Below the pieces are notes generated by a model. It ran no database searches, was not told the DNA's origin, and was given only the letters and a program-made list of their open reading frames with translations. Positions 8,020 through 21,900 of a DNA stretch of 64,000 bases are shown piece by piece. Source of the stretch: Flavobacteriales bacterium (GTDB lineage Bacteria; Bacteroidota; Bacteroidia; Flavobacteriales_D; Sanyastnellaceae); the NCBI GenBank assembly GCA_027491075.1, contig JAIXWX010000002.1, positions 159,905-223,904 of the forward strand. Direction: 5' to 3'. The position numbers and the translations under genes are program-made. How positions within the stretch are numbered: the stretch's first letter is position 1; each line of letters opens with the position of its first letter.

Positions 8020-9741
8020 ATGAAAAAAACTCTCCTAGCTTTCTTTTTAGCCTGTGCAAGTGTCTCTTGGAGCCAGTGCCCGACGTGTAATCCCGACCTT
8101 AGCTGCGTAAGCGCTGATGGCTCACCAACAGTTTGTCCTCTTGAACTACCTGCTGCGTTTTCCGGGGAATACTATGAAGAGGTACTCACCTTTTATATGC
8201 CCGCATCGGTTACGGATCCTGAATTCAATATTGCTGTGGATCTTGAACAAGTTACTATCACCTCCGTTACAGGACTGCCTTTCGGATTGAGCTATACTAC
8301 AAACAATGCGAATGGTGTCTACTTTCCACTCAACGGAGAAAATCATGGATGTGCCACCTTGTGCGGCACTGCACTCATTCCCGGTGTATATGATGTAAAT
8401 ATCAATGTTGATATTATCGCCTCCGTGGGTGGTTTCGAGATTACCGATAGTCGATCCTTCTCCTATGCCTTAATAGTGGAACAAGGAAGCGTTAGTACAG
8501 AAACGTTTACTTATTCTACTCCTGCAGGATGTGGAGAAACTGAAGTCCTTTTCGAGGCAACTTTATCTGGGACGGAAGCACAGCTTACTACCTATGCGTG
8601 GGATTTCGGAGATGGAAACACATCCTCTATTCTCAATCCTGCCTATACGTTTAATGAGCCCGGTGAATATGAGGTAAGTTTGACTACTTCTATATTCGAT
8701 TATACGCTGCAAACTGTGTCGTTGGCAAATATCAACGACAACGGAGATGGAGATACAGAGGAGTTTTTTAGCCCTCCTGCAGATCCCTATTTCATCATTA
8801 CAGACGGTCAAAACAATACCGTCTTTACATCGAGTACGGTGGACAACTCCATCAACCCTTCATGGTCTAATCTCAATATTCTTTTGGAAAACCCACCATA
8901 CAGTATCGCCTTTTGGGACGAAGACGTCGTCACAAGCAACGACCTACTAAGCACTTTTAATATCTCACTTTCTGAGGGTGAATTGGTCTTCAATAGTGGG
9001 GATGGCACCGTTGGTTCATTGGTTGTAACGCTCACTGCAAGCGGCGCACTAACAAACTCTTCTACGATTACTGTGTTTTCCGAACCCGACGTGACCATTA
9101 CTGCCCTTGGTTCAATACTCGGTGTTGCCGAGATTGGAGCGGCTTCCTATCAATGGTATGTCAATGGTATGCCAATAGCAAATGCTAACTCGCAAAATTT
9201 CTCAGCAAGTGACATTGGTGTTTACAGCTGCGAAGTTGTTAGTCAGCAGGGCTGCGAGGCAATAAGTGAGGATTTCGTTTTTTGTGGAACACTTCAACCC
9301 GTATTTGATCCTTTGGCCAATGAAGTTTATGTGGATGACGATTTTGATACCTATCAGTGGTATTACAACGGAATAGAAGTCCAAGGAGCAACTACATTTT
9401 ACTTGGTAAATCCGCTCGCAGGGAATTATTCTGTTTATGTAACCAATGACATTGGCTGCGCATTTCAAAGCAGTGTAATCATCGTTCCTGTGGTGTCCAT
9501 TAAAGAAATTTCCAAAGGAGAAATTTCTATTTATCCCAACCCATCCAATGGAATTTTTACAGTAGAAACAACAGAGCCAATTGAATGGGTAAAGGTTCTT
9601 AATAGTGTTGGTCAAGTCGTTCACACCTCCTCACCATTTCAAACCAAATGGCAGAATGTCACCAACTTTGAAAAAGGTTTTTATCTTTTAGAAATAAAGA
9701 CGACTAATGGGTTTTTCAAAGAAAAAGTACTCATTGATTAG
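8020..9741 (+). CDS. secreted PKD/C2-like protein with T9SS type A sorting domain
   Basis: A 573-residue exported protein. The signal peptide (MKKTLLAFFLACASVSWSQ) is followed by a Cys-rich start (CPTCNPDLSC, VCPLELP) and a beta-rich domain to about residue 160. A PKD domain lies near 185-230 (YAWDFGDGNTSS, YTFNEPGEYEVSL). Residues about 255-325 resemble a C2 domain: DPYFIITDG, then a STVDNSINPSW segment, then IAFWDEDVV. Ig-like repeats with QWYVNGMPI and QWYYNGIEV follow. The C-terminus (IYPNPSNGIFTVE to KVLID) is a T9SS type A sorting signal. It is divergent from the lamin-tail protein and separated from the giant gene by a terminator. A surface role, perhaps calcium-dependent binding, is inferred only. 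Confidence 0.85.
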   Translation: MKKTLLAFFLACASVSWSQCPTCNPDLSCVSADGSPTVCPLELPAAFSGEYYEEVLTFYMPASVTDPEFNIAVDLEQVTITSVTGLPFGLSYTTNNANGVYFPLNGENHGCATLCGTALIPGVYDVNINVDIIASVGGFEITDSRSFSYALIVEQGSVSTETFTYSTPAGCGETEVLFEATLSGTEAQLTTYAWDFGDGNTSSILNPAYTFNEPGEYEVSLTTSIFDYTLQTVSLANINDNGDGDTEEFFSPPADPYFIITDGQNNTVFTSSTVDNSINPSWSNLNILLENPPYSIAFWDEDVVTSNDLLSTFNISLSEGELVFNSGDGTVGSLVVTLTASGALTNSSTITVFSEPDVTITALGSILGVAEIGAASYQWYVNGMPIANANSQNFSASDIGVYSCEVVSQQGCEAISEDFVFCGTLQPVFDPLANEVYVDDDFDTYQWYYNGIEVQGATTFYLVNPLAGNYSVYVTNDIGCAFQSSVIIVPVVSIKEISKGEISIYPNPSNGIFTVETTEPIEWVKVLNSVGQVVHTSSPFQTKWQNVTNFEKGFYLLEIKTTNGFFKEKVLID

Positions 9742-9769
9742 CCCTTGTTTTTCTTTAGAAATAGAATAA

Positions 9770-9798
9770 CGTCTAGCCCAAGGCTAGGCGTTTTTTTT
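9770..9798 (+). terminator. rho-independent terminator
   Basis: Stem CGTCTAGCC (9770-9778) with GGCTAGGCG (9782-9790, one G-T pair), a three-base loop and eight T. It ends the PKD/C2-like gene and isolates the giant gene downstream. Confidence 0.9.
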
Positions 9799-9874
9799 CG
9801 TCAAATGTGATTTCTACGTCATCAAAACCGTAAATCTTAACGATGAACACATTAGCGTTGAAAACATAAAAAAC

Positions 9875-9903
9875 TTGATTTCATTAGACTAGTAATAAAA
9901 TTG
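9875..9903 (+). promoter_or_regulatory. candidate promoter of the giant filament gene
   Basis: TTG at 9875-9877, an 18-base spacer and TAAAATTG at 9896-9903 (one mismatch to TAnnTTTG). It lies about 60 bases before the ATG at 9966, downstream of the terminator, in an otherwise featureless A/T-rich stretch. Confidence 0.45.
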
Positions 9904-9965
9904 AATTTTACCTACTGAACTAACCTACGCTTCTGAACACTTACCAAAGCGAGAATCACTTCACG

Positions 9966-12900
9966 ATGAAATTCAATACGAGTTTTAGCTTAAAAGCAAT
10001 AGTTGCCGTTTTATTAATGGCCGCTTCTATCCCCTTCAATGTTCTTCGCGCTCAATTCGATACTGAGTTTTGGATGCCTCCATTGTGGGAAGTAGGAGTT
10101 GGATCTAGAAATCAACCTTCCAATTTGTTTATCACGACGCCCTTCAACTTTCCGGTAACCGTGAATATCCAAACCTTGGATGGAACAACTTTCAATTTCA
10201 CTGGTACTGTTATAACCGGCACACCGCTAATAGTGCCCTTGAGCACTACACTTGGTCAGACCAACATCGCTGGTATAGCCAATACCAATCGTGGACTTAG
10301 AATAACTTCTTCAGCGCCAATTCAAGCGGTGCACCGGGTAGCGGGTACCGAAAATCAATCGCTAGTAACATTAAAGGGGAAAAATGCTCTTGGTGAAGAT
10401 TTTCGCTGTGGTTCTCAAGTGAGAAACTTAAATGCCAATTATGGACCGCTAGAAGTTCATTTCATCTCTGTCATGGCCACTGAAAATAATACACAAGTGC
10501 AATTTCAGACTCCCTTCACCATGAACGGAAATAGTGGGCCGCTTACCAACCCCCACACGATTACACTTCAGGCAGGGCAGAGCTATCTCATTCGTGGAAA
10601 CACTCCGATTGAGCATGTTTGCGGTGCTAGGGTCACTTCTAACAGACCCATTGTTGTTACGAGCGGTTCCACACATACAAGAATTTCAGGCTCAGGAGCT
10701 AATGCTGCCGATGCTGGAATAGATCAATTGGTTCCTGTAGGCCTTGCAGGAAACGAATGGGTTTGTATCAAAGGAAATAACAATAACCCATGGGATTATG
10801 CAATCATTGTTGCTACCCAAAACAACACCAATGTATTCATTGACGGCTCGGCCACACCTGCGGCAACTTTGAACGCGGGACAATTCTTTGACTGGACCAT
10901 GACAGGTTCCTTTGGTGCTCCTCATTACTTCCGTACGGATCGTCCAGCATTCTGCTATCACGTGAGCGGTTGCTCACTGGATGAAGAGGTAGATATGTCT
11001 GCTATGCCTGAAATCAGTTGCACGGGATCCAGATACATCGAGTTCTCCAAATTCAATGTAACGGGTCTAAATGAAATCATGCAGATTCTCATTCCTCCCA
11101 CTGCTGAGTCGACTTTACGCATCAACAACGTGGACTACGACTTATGGCCTGGTATTATAGTTAACACCGTACCCGGTCTGCCCGGCTGGAGAGCGGCTAC
11201 CATTCCAAATGCCAACGTACCTCTTGACGTGATTTTAACCTCTCAGGGTTTCTTTCATGCGGGTTGGTTGACAGGTAACAGCGCAACTGGTGCATTCGGC
11301 TACTTATCTGGATTCAATGATGCATTCGAGTTCCAAGATCCAAGTGCCGCTCAACCCATCCCAACTACCATTTACAACGTGGCAACTCTTTGCCAAGGTC
11401 AATCTGTAGATCACTGCCTTCGTGTGTTCAGTTGTGGCGCAAATAATTTTATTGATAGCTTCAATGGCAATGAGGGAAATATTGTTATCGCACCGCCATC
11501 TGCGCCTCACGATACATGTTTTAGATACACGGCCCCTTTCAATTTTGTAGGAAGGGATACCGTAACCTTTGTCGTGGAAAATGAATTCGGATTTGAAGGT
11601 TCCATTGATCTCGTGTTCACTGTAGTTAATCCCAATACACCTATAAATGCCGGCGCAGATCAATTTATTTGTAGTGGTTCATCTGCAACATTATCCGCCG
11701 TCAATCCAGATCCGCTAGCCGTTGGCTACTGGACTGTTGCGCAAGGAACCGGCACCCTAGTTAACCCGAACTCTCCAACTACGGTAGTGAACAACTTGTC
11801 CTTTGGCCCAAATAGTTTTGTTTGGCATCAGGACTATCCATCCTGTGGGATACAAAGGGTTGATCTTGTCCAGGTATTTAGATTTTCAGGCGCTCCGCCC
11901 ACTGCAAACGCGGGACCCGACGCCAACCTTTGCAGTGGAAATTCTTATACCATGCAGGCCAACGCTCCAGGTGTAGCGGCTACCGGCACATGGTCCATTA
12001 CAAGTGGAACCGCGACCATTCAAAACATCAATAGCAATACTTCCTTAGTCACAAACCTCGCAGTAGGTATCAATACCTTTGTTTGGAACATCAGCAACGG
12101 ACCTTGTCCCTTGGGTGAGTCTCAAGATGTGATGGTGATCAACGTCTTCAACCAAAACCATCCTGCGGCGAATGCTGGACCGGACCAAGAGGTTTGTCAA
12201 GGCTCTTTCTCATTCATTTCCGTTGCAGGAAATAATCCTATTGTTCCAGCTACGGGTCAATGGTCTGTGATAGCAGGAAGTGGAACGTTTGCAAATGCAA
12301 ATTCTGCTTCTACGACAATAACAGGATTAAGTATTGGAACCAATACCTTCCGATGGACTATCAATAATGGTCCTTGTGGGTTGCTAAACGATGAAGTGAC
12401 TATTGTCGTATTTAGTCCCTCTTCTCCAGCGGCAAATGCGGGTCCTGATCAAACGGTTTGTTTACCTGACAATTCTGCAACATTGGCGGGGAACTCTCCT
12501 ATAGCACCTGCAACAGGCACATGGTCAGTGATTCAAGGAACAGGGTCTTTCTCCAATGCAAACTCACCAAGTGCCACTGTTAGTGGCTTATCCCTTGGTA
12601 TCAACCGCTTTCGATGGACTCTAAATAATGGACCATGTCCGGGCGCAATCACAACTGATGAAGTGGTGATCACCGTATTCCCTGTTTCGCAGCCATCGGC
12701 AAATGCAGGGCCCGATCAAACATTCTGTTTCACCTCTACACCCATTACTGCAACTCTTTCAGGAAACGCCCCAACAGCACCAGGTACAGGGCAATGGTCT
12801 TTGATCAGTGGATCTGGAACCATTGCAAATCCCAACTCCGTCACTACTACCGTGACTGGATTAAGCTTAGGACAAAATGTGTTTCAATGGACCCTTAACA

Positions 12901-15900
12901 ATGGCTCTTGTGATGCGGCGGTGTTTGATCAAATGATTATTACAGTATTCAATGGTAGCTTATCAACAGCAAATGCTGGGGCAGACGGAGTAGTCTGTTT
13001 CCCTACCACGACATACACCTTTGCTGCTACCAACCCTGCGCTTCCTGCAAGTGGTTCTTGGTCTCAAGTTAGCGGACCTGCAGGAGCGGTAATTAGCACT
13101 CCATCGGCAGCAAATTCTCAAGTAACAAACCTTACAACGGGTACCTATGTGTTCCGATGGACCATCAACAATGGACCGTGCGGAAGCGCTGTATTCGACG
13201 AGATGACTCTCAGCGTATTCAATGCGCCTTCCCAAGTTTCCAACGCAGGACCAGATCAATTCCTCTGCTTTACAGGAATTGCTACCGTTACAACAACCAT
13301 GGCGGCCAACGCGGCTACAGCACCCTCTACAGGAATCTGGACCGTCGTTTCAGGAAGCGCTACCATCAACAACCCTACGAGTCCTACCACCACAGTAACG
13401 AACTTGCCCGTAGGGATTACCATCCTCCGTTGGACCATCAACAGTGGTACATGCGGAAGTTCGAATGATCTTGTAGCTTTATTTGTTTTCTCTGCAGGGC
13501 AAAGTGTGGCCAATGCAGGTCCTGACCAAAGCATTTGCTCATCACAAACCACTGTGAATCTTTCGGGAAGCCCTATCATTTCTCCTGCGACAGGTACATG
13601 GTCTCAGGTAAGCGGTCCCTCAACAGTAAGCTTCGGATCCGTAGACGCTCCGAATTCAACAGTTACTGGATTTGTGCCTGGAGTATATACCCTTCAATGG
13701 ACTGTAAATAATGGACCTTGTGCTACGCCCTCTATCCTTTCAGATCAAATAGTAATTACTGTATTTCCAGTTGGTCAAGCTCCTTCCAATGCAGGACCAG
13801 ATCAGAGCATTTGTAATACAACCTCATCTGTCAACTTAAATGGAAATGCGCCCACATTCCCTGCAACTGGACAATGGACGGTAGTAAATGGTAGCGGAAC
13901 GTTTACCAATCCAACATCTCCAATAACTTCTGTAACGGGAATGAGTGTTGGTACCAATTGCTATCGATGGACTATCAGCAACGGTCCTTGTGGCGCACCA
14001 ACTTTCGATGAGATTTGCATTACCGTTTTTGATAACAATCAAGCCATTGCTAATGCCGGCCCAGATCAAAATATATGCTTACCAACGAACACTGCCGCCT
14101 TTGCCGGTAACACCGCAGTATTTCCTGCAACGGGTTCGTGGACTCTTATCAATGGTACAGGAATCATCGCGAACAATACCGTCCAAAATACAAGTGTAAA
14201 CGGACTTTCATTGGGAGTCAATACATTCCGTTGGACCATCAACAATGGATCCTGCGGGACCATAACAACCGATGATGTAGTGATCACTTTGTTTAATAAT
14301 GCCCTTGCTCCACCGAATGCAGGTCCTGATGCTTCACTTTGCACTCCCAACAGTACGTATACAATGCAGGGTAGTTCAGTAAGCGCTCCAGCTCTCGGAG
14401 TTTGGACATTGGTTTCAGGAACGGGAACAATAGGAAGCCCCAACTCTCCAACCGCAAATATTTCAGGTCTAGGAATTGGAGCCAATGTATTTCAATGGAC
14501 CACTTTAAATGGTCCTTGCCCCGCTGGCTTGAACTTCGATCAAATGACCATTTTTGTATTTGATGAAAACCAATTGAATGCGAATGCGGGACCAGATCAG
14601 TTTTTATGTTCCACTGGGTCTCCAGTAAACACTACAATGGCAGGAAGCCCAGTTGTATTCCCAGGAAGCGGAACGTGGACAATCATTCAAGGAAGCGGAA
14701 ACATCATTTCTCCAAATAGCCCAACTACAACCATCACCAATCTCGGAATTGGCGAGAATAGATTCGCCTGGACAGTCAATAACGGCCCATGCGCAAACGC
14801 TGTTACCTCCGACATTGTATCCATATTTGTATTCTCTGGGTCTCAGGCCTCCGCAAATGCGGGTCCAGACCAAAATTTGTGTTCAACAAACCCGAACACT
14901 ACACTTGCTGCGAACTCCGTCATTTTTCCTGGCACTGGAACATGGTCTGTGGTTCAAGGCACAGCCACCTTTGACAATACTTCAAATCCAAATAGCGCGG
15001 TAACTGGTCTTGCAACTGGGACCAATATTCTTCGATGGACCATTAACAATGGTCCATGTGTTCCAGGTATCACGTTTGATGAGGTAACGATTATTGTATT
15101 TGACAACAATCAACCCGCTGCCGTTGCTCCTTCAGATTTCTCAACGTGCTCGAATGCTGGACCAATAACGTTGACTGGTAATGCATTTGCTTTTCCTGCA
15201 ACGGGAGGGTGGTCTTTGTTTAGTGGAACTGGAACCTTAGCGAATGCCAATACTTCTATAACGACAGTATCTGGTTTGGGTTTAGGCACGAACGTATTTC
15301 AATATACCATCAACAATGGACCATGTGGAGCACCTACTGTTGATCAAGTAGCAATTACTGTTTTCTCTGCAGATCAACCTATCGCTAATGCGGGGTCGGA
15401 TCAAAGTTTATGTTTACCAACGAACTCCGCATTCCTCAATGGGTCACCGTTAATCTCTCCCGCCACGGGTACTTGGACTCTTGTTTCTGGAACAGGTATA
15501 ATTAGCAGCCCCAACTCATCAAGCACAACGGTTACGGGGCTTTCCATTGGTCAAAATATTTTCCGCTGGACTATTTCCAATGGACCTTGCTCACCAGCAA
15601 CGACTTTAGATGAAGTAACAATTACTATTTTCAATAATCTGCAAGCAGCAGCGAATGCTGGACCTGATCAGTCTATTTGTGAGCCAGTAACGTCTGCTAC
15701 TCTTGCTGGTAATGCTGCGCCATTCCCAGCGTCTGGTCAATGGACTTGGATTTCAGGACCTACCACACCCTCGATTGTTTCTCCTTCCAGTTCGAATACT
15801 ACAGTAAATGGTCTTGGTGTGGGCGCCAATGTATTTCGCTGGACTGTTTTGAATGGTCCTTGCGCTCCATCATCTACGACAGACGATGTTACGATTTTAA

Positions 15901-18900
15901 TCTTCGATGACAATCAACCTGCAGCCAACGCTGGTCCGGATCAATTCCTTTGTTCACCAACATTCAACACACAATTTGCTGCGAACAATGCAATTTTTCC
16001 AGCCACTGGCACGTGGGCCCTTGTGAGCGGTTCTGGCACGATCAACAACCCCAACTCACCAACGTCCACTGTAACGGGTTTGAGTATTGGTGAAAATGTA
16101 TTTCGTTGGACCATCAGCAACGGACCGTGCATTGGCGCTGTTACTGAAGATTTAGTAAGCATCTTTGTGTTCGATAGTGCTGCTCCTTCTGCCAATGCAG
16201 GTGCCGACCAATCTATTTGTACACCTGCATCATCCGTAACGATGACTGCCAATGCGGCAATTTTCCCTGGCGTAGGAACATGGACATTGGTTTCCGGCGG
16301 GGGAACCATAATCAATCCAAATTCTCCTACAACTGCTATTACCAACTTGTCTGTAGGCGAGAACGTTTTTAGATGGACCATTAATAATGGAAATTGTGGA
16401 ACTAGTATTACTGAAGACCTCGTGAGCATTTTTGTATTCAATGAATTCTCACCCGTCGCCAATGCAGGTAGTGATCAAGATCTTTGTACACCTATAACTT
16501 CTACTACCTTAGTTGCATCGTCCCCTATCTTCCCCGCTAGTGGGTTCTGGTCACTCATTTCAGGTACTGGAACAATTATTTCTCCTAATAACCCAACAAC
16601 ATTAGTTACCGATTTGAGCATTGGTCCAAATGTTTTCCGTTGGACGAGCAATAATGGACCTTGCGCCACAGGAATAACAACTGATGATGTTATCATCACT
16701 ATATTCAATGGAGGCGCTTCTGCACCAAATGCTGGCCTAGATCAGGAACTTTGTTCTCCTGACTTTGATACTTCATTAAACGCAGACGCCGCTGTTTTCC
16801 CTGGTATAGGTAGCTGGAGCGTCACGTCTGGAACAGGTACTTTCACCAACATCAATGATCCGAACAGCAACGTCACTGGACTTTCTATTGGAATCAATGT
16901 TTTCAGGTGGAGTGTAAATTATTCTACATGCGGATCTCCATTCGATGAGGTTTCGATCATTGTTTATGACTCCTCTCAATTGCCTTCCAATGCGGGGCCT
17001 GATCAGGAACTTTGTACGCCAAATACCAGTACAAACCTTCAAGCCAATAGTGTCATTGCTCCCGGTATAGGCACTTGGACCTTAATAGAAGGGTCGGGTG
17101 CTATCTCTAACCCAAACGACCCAAATACACTTGTAACCAATTTAGCTGTCGGAGAAAATATCTTTGTTTGGACCATTGATAACGGTCCTTGTTTAGTAGC
17201 CCCATTTACAACTGATAGCGTTACCATTTGGGTGTTTGATGAACTCAACCCAATGGCTAATGCGGGACCTGACCAAGAACTTTGTACACCTACAACCAGT
17301 GCAAGCCTAACCGGTAGCTCTATCATATTTCCAGCATCGGGTGCGTGGACTATAATTCAAGGAAGCGGCACCATCACTGAACCTACTAGCCCGAGTACCA
17401 CTATTACTGGTTTATCTGTTGGTGAAACGATCGTTCAGTGGACAGTGAGCAACGGCCCTTGTGCTAATTCGATTACTTCTGATCAGATATCGCTTTTCTT
17501 ATTTGATCAAAATCAAGCCCCGGCAAATGCAGGTCCTGATCAATTTATTTGTACGCCTACCACTTCAACGACCTTAACTGGAAATGCCGTTACATTCCCA
17601 GCCACAGGTCAATGGGTATTACTAAGTGGCACAGGAACCATCAGCAATCCGAATAATCCGATAACTACTGTAAGCGGTTTATCAATAGGGGCGAATACGT
17701 TCCAATGGTCCATCAATGATGGTCCTTGTGCTGTCGGATTCACCTCCGATGTTGTAACAATTTTCGTCTATGATGAAAATAATCCGAATGCAAATGCGGG
17801 ACCTGACCAAGAAATCTGCACACCAAACTCGGCAGTGAATATGGCTGCGAGTACGTATACTTTCCCTGCTACAGGTCAATGGACAATCGTTTCTGGATTC
17901 GGGAATATTATCAATCCAAATGACCCAAATACCGCTATTACCAACCTTCCTGTTGGAACAAATGTGTTTCAATGGACAATAGACAATGGACCTTGTGCAA
18001 ATGGCATAACTAGCGATATTGTGGAAATTCATGTGTTTGATCAGAATGCCCCTCTTGCTAATGCAGGAGCAGATCAAGAATGGTGTGATCCTACTTCATC
18101 AACTATACTAAATGCTACTGCTCCCGCAATCCCAGGCATTGGATCATGGAGCGTGCTTTCCGGTCCGCCGTCGATTGTGATTGCTAATGTAAACGACCCT
18201 AACTCCGAAATTTCAGGTCTCGAAGTAGGAGAAACCGTGTTGTTATGGACGGTTTACAACGGGCCTTGTAATAACACCAATTCATTCGACCAGGTTTCTA
18301 TATTCCTCTTTGATGATAATCAAACTGTTGCTGATGCTGGAGATGATCAACAAATATGTACTCCTCAAACCTCTACTACAGTATCAGCAAACATTCTTAT
18401 TTTCCCTGCAACGGGACAGTGGACATTACTGAGTGGTGGCGGTGTGATTGAAAATCCAAGTTCACCATTGACCCAAATCAATGATTTGCCTGTTGGTGTG
18501 AATACATTCTGTTGGACCATTGACAATGGACCTTGTACTCCGCCAACGACGACTGATTGCGTAACCATTGAAGTGTTTGACTCTGAGCAGTCGGACGCCT
18601 TTGCTGGAGAAGATCAAGAGCTTTGTCTTCCAACTAATGAAACTACACTAACGGGCTCTGCTGTTGTAGGCGCTTCAGCAGGCGCATGGACATTGATCCA
18701 AGGAAGCGGAGATATACTAGCTCCGAATTCGGCTGTTGCCACAGTGACCAACCTTCAGCAAGGAGAAAATATTTTCAGATGGACTGTTGACAATGGTTCA
18801 TGCGGATCGACGTTTGATGAAGTATCAATATACCTATTTGATCCGAATGCGCCTGAGGCGAATGCTGGTGATGATGCAACATACTGCACTCCAACAAGCA

Positions 18901-21900
18901 CACACGCGATGAATGCCAATACGCCTGCCTCTCCAGGAGTTGGAACTTGGGAAATCGTCTCTGGACCAGGATTCACAGGAACCGGAACCATTGACAATGT
19001 AAACAACCCAAACGCAAACATCAGTGGTCTAGTGATTGGAGAAAATAGATTTTCTTGGACCATTTATAATGGACCGTGCGAACCACCAACAACTGACTTC
19101 ATTAGTATTTTCATTAATGATGAGAACCAGCCTGCTGCCGATGCAGGAAGCGACCAAGAAATTTGCCTTCCTCAAACTGCTGTAGATATGGACGCCAATA
19201 TGGCCATATTCCCTGCTTTCGGAACATGGACACTCCTTGAAGGTGACGGAAATATTATTAGTATAAACGATAGCACAACTTCAATCATTGATCTAGCAGT
19301 TGGAGAAAATATATTCCAATGGACTATCGAAAATGGGGCTTGCAATCCTCCGATCACTAGCGATTTGGCATCCATATTCGTTTTTGATCCTGATGCTCCT
19401 GAAGCTGATGCAGGACCAGATCAAAGTTTCTGCGAACCCGTTTCCACGACTAACTTACAAGCGCTAACCCCTTCAACACCTGGCTTTGGCACGTGGACAT
19501 TGGTAGGCGGAAACGGCACCATCGATAACATCAATGATCCTAACACATTAATAACGGATCTTGAAGTTGGAGAGAACTGCTTCCTATGGACAGTCTATAA
19601 CGGACCATGCGAAGAACCAACAGAAGACTTGGTGTGCATATATATTTTCCCAGAAGATCAGCAACCCGCCAATGCAGGTCCTGATCAACAATTATGCACT
19701 CCAAATACAGAAACACAAATGAACGCCAACAGCGTGACTTTCCCCGCTGTAGGAAATTGGGTGCTCCTTTCTGGACAAGGAGATCCTATAAATCCTTCTG
19801 ACCCCAATACGGTAGTCACTAATCTTGGACTTGGAATAAACGAATTCATGTGGGTTATAGACAATGGTTCTTGTGAGAATCCTTTGTCAACGGATGTGGT
19901 TACCATTAGCGTGTTTGATAATACTCTCGAAGACGCAAACGCTGGTGCAGATCAAGCATTCTGCTTACCAACGAATTCAACCACCGTGAACGGATCCAAT
20001 ATCTCTGCCGCTGCTACTGGTCTTTGGTACAACATCGATGGTGGAGGCGACATTGAAAATCCAACTTCGCCAACTACAGCTATAACCAATTTGCCAATTG
20101 GAAATAACACCTTTGTTTGGTTTGTAGACAATGGCCCATGCGGCACGAGCAGTGACACAGTGAATATTGCAATATTTAATCCTGATGAAGTGATTGCAAT
20201 TGCTGGAAATGACGCATCCTACTGCACTCCTTCAGACTCACATTGTATGAGCGCTAGTTCGCCGTCAGAACCCGCAATTGGAACTTGGGTGCTGATAACT
20301 GGTACGGGAAATATCAACGACATCCACGATCCGAATACATGCATCACTGGATTAACCGTTGGAGAAAATATCTTCATGTGGTGCATAGACAATGGACCTT
20401 GTGGATTAACGTGCGACGTTATATCCATCTTCGTCTATAACATAAACACTCCAAATGCGAATGCCGGGGAAGACATTGAAATTTGCCTTCCGCAGGATGA
20501 AGTGAACATGAATGCCTCCGCCGCCGAATTCCCCGCTATTGGAATTTGGACACTCATTGGAGGTGAGGGATACATTACCGATTTAAATAATCCACTTGGT
20601 TTAATGGACTCTCTTGAACTCGGTGTAAACACCTTCGTTTGGACTGTAAACAATGGAGTGTGTCCTAATGGTATAACCTCTGATACCGTTGAGGTGCGTG
20701 TGTTTGACCCTGGATTACTTCCTCCAAATGCAGGTCCAGATCAATTCATTTGTACTCCTCTAAACTCCGTGATTATGGCGGGCAATGAACCAGCTGCTCC
20801 AAGCTTTGGATATTGGAATCTTATCAACGGCAGCGCAACAATCATCGATTCATTAAGTGGAAATACGATTGTAACAGACCTCGCAGTAGGTATCAATGAA
20901 TTTGTATGGACATACTACAATTCCAGTTGCGAAAACTCTGCTCCCGCCGATACCATGCGTGTTTTGGTGTATGATCAAAATCAACCTCCAGCGAATGCTG
21001 GACCAGATCAGGAATGGTGCTTCCCAACAAATAGCACAGTGATGAGCGCCAATCCGCCAATAGTACCTGCAGTTGGTCAATGGACGCTGATTTCCGGTTC
21101 CGCTACATTCAGCGACATCTTCGATCCGAATGCTGCCGTAACCAATCTCGCGCCCGGCACCAATGTCTTTGTTTGGACAATCGATAATGGCCCATGCCCA
21201 GATGCAATTACAACAGACACATTAGAAATTAGAATATTCTTACCGGACGCTCCGGTAGCGAATGCTGGTGAAGATCTAAGTCTGTGTACACCCGTTGATT
21301 GTATCGAAATGCAAGCATTAGAGCCTACGGATCCACAGACAGGAACTTGGTCTTTCATATCTTCAGTGAATGGCTCGGGACCAATTTCAAACGGAGCATT
21401 AAACGACCTCAATGATCCAAACGCAGAACTCTGTGCACTTGCTGTAGGGGTGCATACTTTGGAATGGTCGATCTACAATGGTCCGTGCAATAACAATACC
21501 TCCGATCAAGTGGTCATTTCTGTTTATGACAACACCGCGCCAGCTGCAAATGCCGGCGAGGATATTTTCCTTTGTGCTCCAGAAAGTAGTACCGTGCTCG
21601 CCGCCAACAGCGCTGTGTTCCCTGGAGTTGGCAGCTGGTCAATAGCATCCGCTCAAGGACCTAATGGACCATTAAACTCTGGATCATTCAGCAACTTCAA
21701 TGATCCGCAAGCTGCTATTTCTGGTCTCGAAATAGGAATCTATACCCTCGTTTGGACCATCGACAACGGACCTTGCGGTATGCCTACCTCCGACACGTTG
21801 ATAATTCAAATAAACAATCCACTTTCACCCAATGCAGACGCAGGTCCCGATCAGAGCTTCTGTTTGAACTTTGCAGATGCAACTATGAATGCAAACGTTC

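Noticed and set aside
12963-21412. Many long minus-strand ORFs (up to about 170 codons) inside the giant gene
   Set aside because: They recur with the repeat period and are antisense shadows of the repeat units; none has a plausible start or family.
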